Position numbers and translations under genes: made by a program | The notes under the pieces: model-generated | What the model saw: only the letters and a program-made list of their open reading frames with translations | What the model was told of the DNA's origin: nothing | The model's database searches: none | Part shown: positions 6,418 to 10,161 of the stretch, one piece after another | Layout of the letters: every line of letters starts with the position of its first letter | Position numbering within the stretch: position 1 is the first letter of the stretch | Assembly: GCA_964486825.1 (NCBI GenBank) | Contig: CAZAQS010000170.1 | Span: 1-10,161 of the forward strand | Source: CAZAQS01 sp964486825 | GTDB taxonomy: Bacteria > Chloroflexota > Anaerolineae > Anaerolineales > UBA4823 | Direction: 5' to 3' | Length of the DNA: 10,161 bases

Positions 6418-6446
6418 TTGACTTTATCGGTAAATATAAGTATATT
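6418..6446 (+). promoter_or_regulatory. Near-consensus sigma-70 promoter for the 6512 gene series
   Basis: TTGACT at 6418-6423 and TATATT at 6441-6446 each match the consensus at five of six bases and are separated by exactly 17 bases. The start is expected near 6453, giving a leader of about 58 bases with an AAGGGAGGAT ribosome site. This is the best promoter in the window. Confidence 0.7.
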
Positions 6447-6459
6447 GTTATAGAACAAT
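6444..6459. promoter_or_regulatory. Palindrome over the -10/start point, candidate operator
   Basis: ATTGTT (6444-6449) and AACAAT (6454-6459) form a perfect 6-4-6 inverted repeat around ATAG. It overlaps the last three bases of the -10 element and the predicted transcription start, the usual place for a repressor site. No regulator gene is encoded nearby, so the binding protein is unknown. Confidence 0.45.
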
Positions 6460-6495
6460 TGTGCCAGATAGGCATACCACCACATCATCCAGGTC

Positions 6496-6505
6496 AAGGG
6501 AGGAT
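6496..6505 (+). promoter_or_regulatory. Ribosome binding site that sets the start at 6512
   Basis: AAGGGAGGAT ends 6 bases before the ATG at 6512, with the GGAGG core 8 bases away. The open frame also has an upstream GTG at 6461, but that codon lies almost on the predicted transcription start and has no ribosome site, so the ATG at 6512 is preferred. Confidence 0.8.
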
Positions 6506-6511
6506 AAAAGA

Positions 6512-7735
6512 ATGCCCGATAGAGATGCTGTCCTTGTAACTCGATCCATCCCTGCTGCTCCCGGCGAGGTCTGCCGGGGTTTTACCCATACGACCTTGCT
6601 GCGCGACTGGTTGTGCCACCAATCCAGCGCCGACCCGCAGCCAGGAGGCTACCTCTTTTTGCATTGGCGCGACGGCAGGACGGTCACCGGCGCATATGAA
6701 CAGCTCGACACGCCGCATGGGCTGCGCTTTTCCTGGTTGGATACGGAGCTGCCTGAACCAACCGTGGTCGAAATAACTTGTGAGGCTGACGGCGAGAGCA
6801 CTCACCTTACGCTCAGGCACTCCGCCCGTGAGGATGCAGAATGGACAGCTGCTGAGAGTTTAAAGGCCTTCTGGGAGGGTGCGCTTGAAAACCTGGCCTT
6901 TGTGCTGGAAACCGGCGTCGACCGGCGACTGGCGCGCCACCCGCGCCTGGGTATTTACATGGATGATTTCACGCCCCAGGCGGCCGAGAAACTCGGTGCC
7001 CCGGTAAAGGAAGGTGTGCTTGTGGGCGGTACGGCGGAGGGCAGCGGCGCGCAGGCTGCCGGCCTGGCGAAGGGGGATATCCTGGTCAGCCTGAACGGCG
7101 TCCCCCTGCGCAATCCCGACTCGTTCGAGGCTGCCTTGAGCGGGCTGGAGGCCGGCGACCGCCCGCTGGTCGAGTATTACCGCGGGGCGGAGAAGCGCAG
7201 CACGCTGCTCGAGCTGAGTTCCTTCCCCATGCCCGATCTGCCGGCAAGCGCCAAGGATCTGGCGGATAAGGTGCAGGAACTGAACGCCCAGGTGATGGCT
7301 GCCCTGCGCGCCCAGGTAGGAGGCCTGAGCGATCGGCAGGCCTCGATCCGCCCGGTGGAGGGCGAGTGGAACATCAAGGAGCTGGCGGCGCATCTCGTGC
7401 TGTGCGAGCGTGATTTCCAGACCTGGGTCGCCGATATGCTCAACGATACCCCTGCCGAAGACTGGCTGTTGATGCGTCCCAACGTTCAGCCACGCCTGGA
7501 TGCATTGACCGCCCGTTTGGGGAGCCTGGAGGCTATCCTCGATGAGCTCAGCCTGGCAAAAGCTGAAAGCGAGGCGGTGATCGCCGCACTGCCGGGTAGT
7601 TTTCCCAGCCAGCGCAAACACCTCTTCCGGCGGCTGGTCGAATGGGAGACCGATGGGATGCCGGGCCATTATTTCGAAGAGCACCAGGAGCAGTTCCAGG
7701 CGGCGATTCAGGCCGCACAGGCAGCTGGACTTTAA
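6512..7735 (+). CDS. SRPBCC-PDZ-DinB three-domain protein
   Basis: A 407-residue soluble protein with three domains. Residues about 5-138 look like an SRPBCC/AHSA1 (Bet v1-like) domain: TRSIPAAPGEV at the start, an LRDWL segment, GAYEQLDTPHGLRFSW (60-75), and the closing helix FWEGALENLAFVLE (120-133). Residues about 145-236 form a PDZ domain: GVLVGGTAEGSGAQAAGL, KGDILVSLNGVPLRN (187-201), then the helix FEAALSGLEAGDR. Residues about 245-400 are DinB-like: EWNIKELAAHLVLCERDF (285-302) with H294, and GHYFEEHQEQF (385-395) with H386 and H391, although the last pair is spaced HxxxxH rather than HxxxH. There is no signal peptide or membrane helix. AHSA1-like domains bind hydrophobic ligands or proteins, PDZ domains bind peptides or C-termini, and DinB folds bind metal. 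What the combination does is unknown. First gene of a rightward series. Confidence 0.85.
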   Translation: MPDRDAVLVTRSIPAAPGEVCRGFTHTTLLRDWLCHQSSADPQPGGYLFLHWRDGRTVTGAYEQLDTPHGLRFSWLDTELPEPTVVEITCEADGESTHLTLRHSAREDAEWTAAESLKAFWEGALENLAFVLETGVDRRLARHPRLGIYMDDFTPQAAEKLGAPVKEGVLVGGTAEGSGAQAAGLAKGDILVSLNGVPLRNPDSFEAALSGLEAGDRPLVEYYRGAEKRSTLLELSSFPMPDLPASAKDLADKVQELNAQVMAALRAQVGGLSDRQASIRPVEGEWNIKELAAHLVLCERDFQTWVADMLNDTPAEDWLLMRPNVQPRLDALTARLGSLEAILDELSLAKAESEAVIAALPGSFPSQRKHLFRRLVEWETDGMPGHYFEEHQEQFQAAIQAAQAAGL

Positions 7736-7784
7736 ACCTTTCGATAATCAGTCTCTATTTTGTGGCGACCTCATAGGTGGATAG

Positions 7785-7807
7785 TCTCCTAATTGTTGGA
7801 GATTAGG
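7785..7807. repeat. Two mutually exclusive short stem-loops in the leader of the 7827 gene
   Basis: TCTCC (7785-7789) can pair with GGAGA (7798-7802), or CCTAAT (7788-7793) can pair with ATTAGG (7802-7807). The two stems share bases and cannot form together. They lie about 20 bases before the start codon region. The stems are only 5 and 6 bp, so regulation is speculative. Confidence 0.2.
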
Positions 7808-7826
7808 GTTTCTAGTGGAGATGAAG

Positions 7827-8432
7827 ATGGATGCATTAAAGTTATTACTGGATAATCATGCCTGGGTGCATTCGAGAGCTGTCACACCGGACGGCATGCG
7901 CAATATCGAGGACGAACTCTGTGAGGGATTGACGGAGGAGCAGTTACGCCAATGCCCACCGAACACCAACAATTCCATTGCCTGGTTGCTCTGGCATATG
8001 GCGCGCTACGAAGATGTGGCAGTGAATAGCGTCCTGCGGGGGGTTACAGAAGTGTTGGATCGAGACAACTGGTTGGCTCGCCTCGGTTTGGACAGGCGAC
8101 AAGCAGGCACCGAAGACACTCCAGAAGACGTAAAACTGCTGAGCGAGCAAATTGATATCGCCGGATTGCGTGCTTATCGCGCAGCGGTAGGTCAGGAAAC
8201 ACGAACCTGGTTGGTCAATCTGGATTTCCTGACCCTCGACGCAGTGGTTACCCGAGAAGATGTGGGACGTGCTGTCGATCGAGGCACTTTTGGTGAACGC
8301 GCTTCATGGGTGATCGAATATTGGGAACAAGGCTGGAGGCGCGGGGAATTTCTTTCCTGGTTAATCGCAGGGCACAATTTTATACATCTGGGAGAGGCGC
8401 GTGTGACGCGTGGCCTGGTGTTATTGGAATAG
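7827..8432 (+). CDS. DinB-fold family protein (putative metal-binding)
   Basis: A DinB-superfamily protein of 201 residues from the ATG at 7827. GGAG at 7817-7820 is well placed for this ATG (6 bases). The in-frame GTG at 7815 and ATG at 7821 are less well served. The helix SIAWLLWHMARYEDVAVN (50-67) with H57 is the classic first DinB metal-ligand region, and AGHNFIHLGEAR (181-192) gives H183 and H187 spaced HxxxH, completing a three-His site. There is no signal peptide. It follows the SRPBCC-PDZ-DinB gene by 91 bases on the same strand, so two DinB domains are adjacent. A role in thiol-transfer or detoxification chemistry is a family-level inference only. Confidence 0.85.
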   Translation: MDALKLLLDNHAWVHSRAVTPDGMRNIEDELCEGLTEEQLRQCPPNTNNSIAWLLWHMARYEDVAVNSVLRGVTEVLDRDNWLARLGLDRRQAGTEDTPEDVKLLSEQIDIAGLRAYRAAVGQETRTWLVNLDFLTLDAVVTREDVGRAVDRGTFGERASWVIEYWEQGWRRGEFLSWLIAGHNFIHLGEARVTRGLVLLE

Positions 8433-8487
8433 GGGGGATTTTGCCCAGCAAATGGGTATCGATGAATAGATGTTTGGAGAGTAAATT

Positions 8488-8880
8488 ATGCCGCAAGATA
8501 TAGAATACCCCACCTGTGGAGCAGGCTTGGCGGAGAGCTCAGCCTTACCGGAGAAGCTTGGAGAGCTGATGTCCGCCATGGCGGATATTCTCGCAGCCCA
8601 TATGAGGGCGCTTGATTTGGATGATATCCACTCAAAACAGGAATACGAAGCCTATAAAGATCTGGTTCGTGAGCTCAAGCAGATCGCTGCCGGCCTGCTC
8701 GTCACAGCTAAAGAGATGGCCGGCTATCGAGATCTACCGATGGGCAGGCATGATGAGCGCCTCATGGCGGACCCGCGCGCAGTCGAGGTCTTCAGGGACT
8801 ACGTAAAGCGTAAGCAGGAGCTTTTGACCTACTTGCAAGGGACGCTTGAGCAAGATCAGGTGATGCTGGACCAAATGTAG
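8488..8880 (+). CDS. Uncharacterised helical protein
   Basis: A 130-residue protein that I cannot assign to a named family. It is almost entirely predicted helix: KLGELMSAMADILAAHMRAL (23-42), a second helix at about 50-77 (QEYEAYKDLVRELKQIAAGL), a short conserved-looking loop AGYRDLPMGRHD (78-89), and a long C-terminal helix at about 98-128 with alternating charges (KRKQELLTYLQGTLEQD). This suggests a three- or four-helix bundle. The single Cys at residue 10 lies in a flexible N-terminus. There is no signal peptide or membrane segment. The ATG at 8488 has GGAG 8 bases upstream. It sits 55 bases after the DinB gene and only 11 bases before the ICMT-like gene, so it is likely co-transcribed with the latter. 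Confidence 0.75.
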   Translation: MPQDIEYPTCGAGLAESSALPEKLGELMSAMADILAAHMRALDLDDIHSKQEYEAYKDLVRELKQIAAGLLVTAKEMAGYRDLPMGRHDERLMADPRAVEVFRDYVKRKQELLTYLQGTLEQDQVMLDQM

Positions 8881-8891
8881 TCCAAATAGAC

Positions 8892-9356
8892 ATGAACTAT
8901 CTAAAAACTTTCCTCTTTCTGCTCTTCGTACCGGGGTCGGTCGTCTTTCTGATCCCCTATCAAATCATGCGCCGTAGTGCCAGCCGCTGGAAGCTCAATT
9001 TCGGTTACCTGCGCCATACCGCCTGGCTCTCCTGGGCAGGCGGAGCGGCGCTGCTGCTGTGGAGTTTCTGGAATTTTGCCAGGCGCGGGCGTGGCACCCC
9101 TCATCCGGTTGACCCTCCCAAGGAGCTGGTCGTAGAGGGTCCTTACCGGTTCACCCGCAACCCGCAGTATATCGGCGTCATGCTCATCTTATTGGGCCAT
9201 ATTTTGTGGAGCGGAGCGCTGGTCTTGTTGGGTTACGGCTCCCTGATCTTCATATTATTCAATATCTTCGTGCAATATTACGAGGAACCGAACCTGGAAC
9301 AGCGCTTTAGGGAGAGTTACCGGCGTTATAGGGAGCAGGTGCCGCGCTGGTTGTAG
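8892..9356 (+). CDS. Isoprenylcysteine/phospholipid methyltransferase-like (ICMT/PEMT) membrane protein
   Basis: A 154-residue integral membrane protein of the ICMT/PEMT methyltransferase superfamily, which use S-adenosylmethionine at the membrane surface. Hydrophobic segments lie at about 5-23, 43-60, 92-110 and 111-128. The signature region is complete: LVVEGPYRFTRNPQYIG (79-95), then EEPNLEQRFRESYRRYREQV (131-150) and PRW at the C-terminus. These match the conserved GPYxxxRNPxY and EE..L...FG..Y..Y...VPR patterns, although the usual G after F is R here. The substrate is unknown; bacteria lack prenylated CAAX proteins, so a small lipid or isoprenoid acid is as likely. The ATG at 8892 has no clear ribosome site, and translation may depend on the gene ending 11 bases upstream. 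Its last 102 bases overlap the open frame of the convergent SIS gene. Confidence 0.85.
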   Translation: MNYLKTFLFLLFVPGSVVFLIPYQIMRRSASRWKLNFGYLRHTAWLSWAGGAALLLWSFWNFARRGRGTPHPVDPPKELVVEGPYRFTRNPQYIGVMLILLGHILWSGALVLLGYGSLIFILFNIFVQYYEEPNLEQRFRESYRRYREQVPRWL

Positions 9357-10161
9357 TTTCCACCCCCTGAAGGTAGCAGGCTGGCCCCACTCCTCTCTGC
9401 ACGCGCCGTACACCCGCTGGACGCGCTCCCGATAATCATCATATGTCTCGTCGAAGCGCTTCCTGGAGGCCTCACTTCTGATGAAATAGCTGCTCGTCAG
9501 TACCAGCGGCGGCTGGCCCAATCCTGCCAGGCCTTCGGCGATGGCGCATTTGAGCATATTCGTCACCGCCGCCGCGCCGATGGTCGAGCCCGGCCCGACC
9601 GGGTCTTCCAGCCCCTCGACCCGCACCATAGTGTCGCCGGCGGGCGTGCAGTTGTCGATGACCACCTCTGCCAGGTCGGGCAGGCGCTTGCCGGAGCTGT
9701 GCAAGGGCTTCACCGCCAGGCAGTGGTCCAGCGAGACGACCACTATGACGGGCAGTGCCTGGCGCCTGGCCTCCAATGCCACGTCGATCACCACCTCGTT
9801 CACTCCGCTGTTGGAATAGATCAGGAAGCAATCCGGCGCCTGGAAGACGAAATTACGCAGGATGACCTTCCCAAAGCCTTCGATATGCTCCAGGTACATG
9901 GCCTGGCGCTGCCCGTTAGCCCCCACCACAGGGTTATGGTAGGTAAGCGAGAGCTCGACAATGGGGTGGAAGCCGGGGAAGCTGCCGTGGCGTGGGAACA
10001 TCTCCTCGATGAAGATGCGCGAATGTCCCGATCCAAACATATGCACCAGGCCTCGCCCGGCAATCGCGCGGGTGCAGATCTCCGCGGCGGCCTGGATGGC
10101 TTCCACCTGCGTGTCCTGGATTCGCTCCAGGATATCCTGGGCAGCTTGAATATAAGCTAAT
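9255..10161 (-). CDS. UPF0309-type SIS-domain phosphosugar-binding protein, start outside the window
   Basis: A SIS (sugar isomerase) domain protein of the UPF0309 type, expected to bind phosphorylated sugars or amino sugars in the cytoplasm. The reading frame is open to the right edge: upstream of a GTG at 10106 it continues with AYIQAAQDILERIQDTQ, which matches the normal N-terminal helix of the family. The true start is therefore beyond 10161. Counting from that GTG, motifs are FGSGHSR (24-30), the phosphate-binding loop SNSG (98-101), SSGKRLPDLAEVVIDN (137-152), PAGD (155-158) and VGPGSTIGAAAVTN (170-183). The family normally ends soon after a YRxR segment, here YDDYRERVQRVYG (222-234). 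The frame runs about 49 residues further, the last third of the frame's tail lying antisense to the ICMT-like gene. Confidence 0.85.
   Translation of the reverse strand, partial: LAYIQAAQDILERIQDTQVEAIQAAAEICTRAIAGRGLVHMFGSGHSRIFIEEMFPRHGSFPGFHPIVELSLTYHNPVVGANGQRQAMYLEHIEGFGKVILRNFVFQAPDCFLIYSNSGVNEVVIDVALEARRQALPVIVVVSLDHCLAVKPLHSSGKRLPDLAEVVIDNCTPAGDTMVRVEGLEDPVGPGSTIGAAAVTNMLKCAIAEGLAGLGQPPLVLTSSYFIRSEASRKRFDETYDDYRERVQRVYGACREEWGQPATFRGWKLQPARHLLPITPVTLPKALFQVRFLVILHEDIE

Noticed and set aside
6461..6511. GTG start for the three-domain gene 17 codons upstream
   Set aside because: It sits about 8 bases from the predicted transcription start and has no ribosome site, while the ATG at 6512 has an excellent one.
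6860..7684. Minus-strand open frame of 274 codons opposite the three-domain gene
   Set aside because: The plus strand has recognisable PDZ and DinB motifs over the same bases; the antisense product has no recognisable domain.
1..10161. Possible defence island, CRISPR or mobile element
   Set aside because: No nuclease, transposase, integrase, toxin pair or spaced repeat array is visible; the genes look like ordinary chromosomal genes.

Overview
The window looks like chromosomal DNA of a moderately GC-rich bacterium. The proteins (an HEAT-repeat protein opening with an IDW motif, an FAD_oxidored-type oxidoreductase, a URO-D-like protein, several DinB-fold proteins, a UPF0309-type SIS protein, a soluble bacterial PH-domain protein) are the kind of mix seen in Chloroflexota, class Anaerolineae. 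That placement is an inference from protein style only. There is no rRNA, tRNA, CRISPR array, transposase or phage gene.

Layout. (1) Positions 1-2156 are a leftward block: an HEAT-repeat protein (2156 to 987), a DinB-fold protein (903 to 415), and a damaged FAD-dependent oxidoreductase start (408 leftward). The last carries a one-base frameshift near 264 and then, at about 80-97, changes in frame from FAD-oxidoreductase sequence into sequence typical of PQQ-dependent alcohol dehydrogenases. (2) Positions 2157-3120 hold a 377-base intergenic region, a small secreted protein (2534-3022) and a strong hairpin. (3) A URO-D-fold protein (3121-4110) follows; it lacks the metal-binding His-x-Cys motif and appears to be made from a leaderless mRNA. 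(4) Leftward: a soluble PH-domain protein (4797 to 4231) and a 12-TM MFS transporter (about 6248 to 5046), with a 12-bp hairpin between them. (5) A divergent control region (6249-6511) has a near-consensus sigma-70 promoter and a palindrome over its start point. It drives a rightward series: an SRPBCC-PDZ-DinB three-domain protein (6512-7735), a stand-alone DinB protein (7827-8432), an unknown helical protein (8488-8880) and an ICMT/PEMT-type membrane methyltransferase (8892-9356). (6) A leftward UPF0309-type SIS-domain phosphosugar-binding protein fills the right end; its start lies beyond the window and its open frame overlaps the methyltransferase gene tail to tail.

How the genes work together is unclear. 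Three DinB-fold domains in 8 kb are the clearest shared theme. DinB-fold proteins are metal-binding four-helix proteins, some of which are thiol transferases. Nothing in the window resembles a complete defence, toxin or biosynthetic system. The most unusual items are the FAD/PQQ chimera, the SRPBCC-PDZ-DinB fusion and the motif-deficient, probably leaderless URO-D-like gene.
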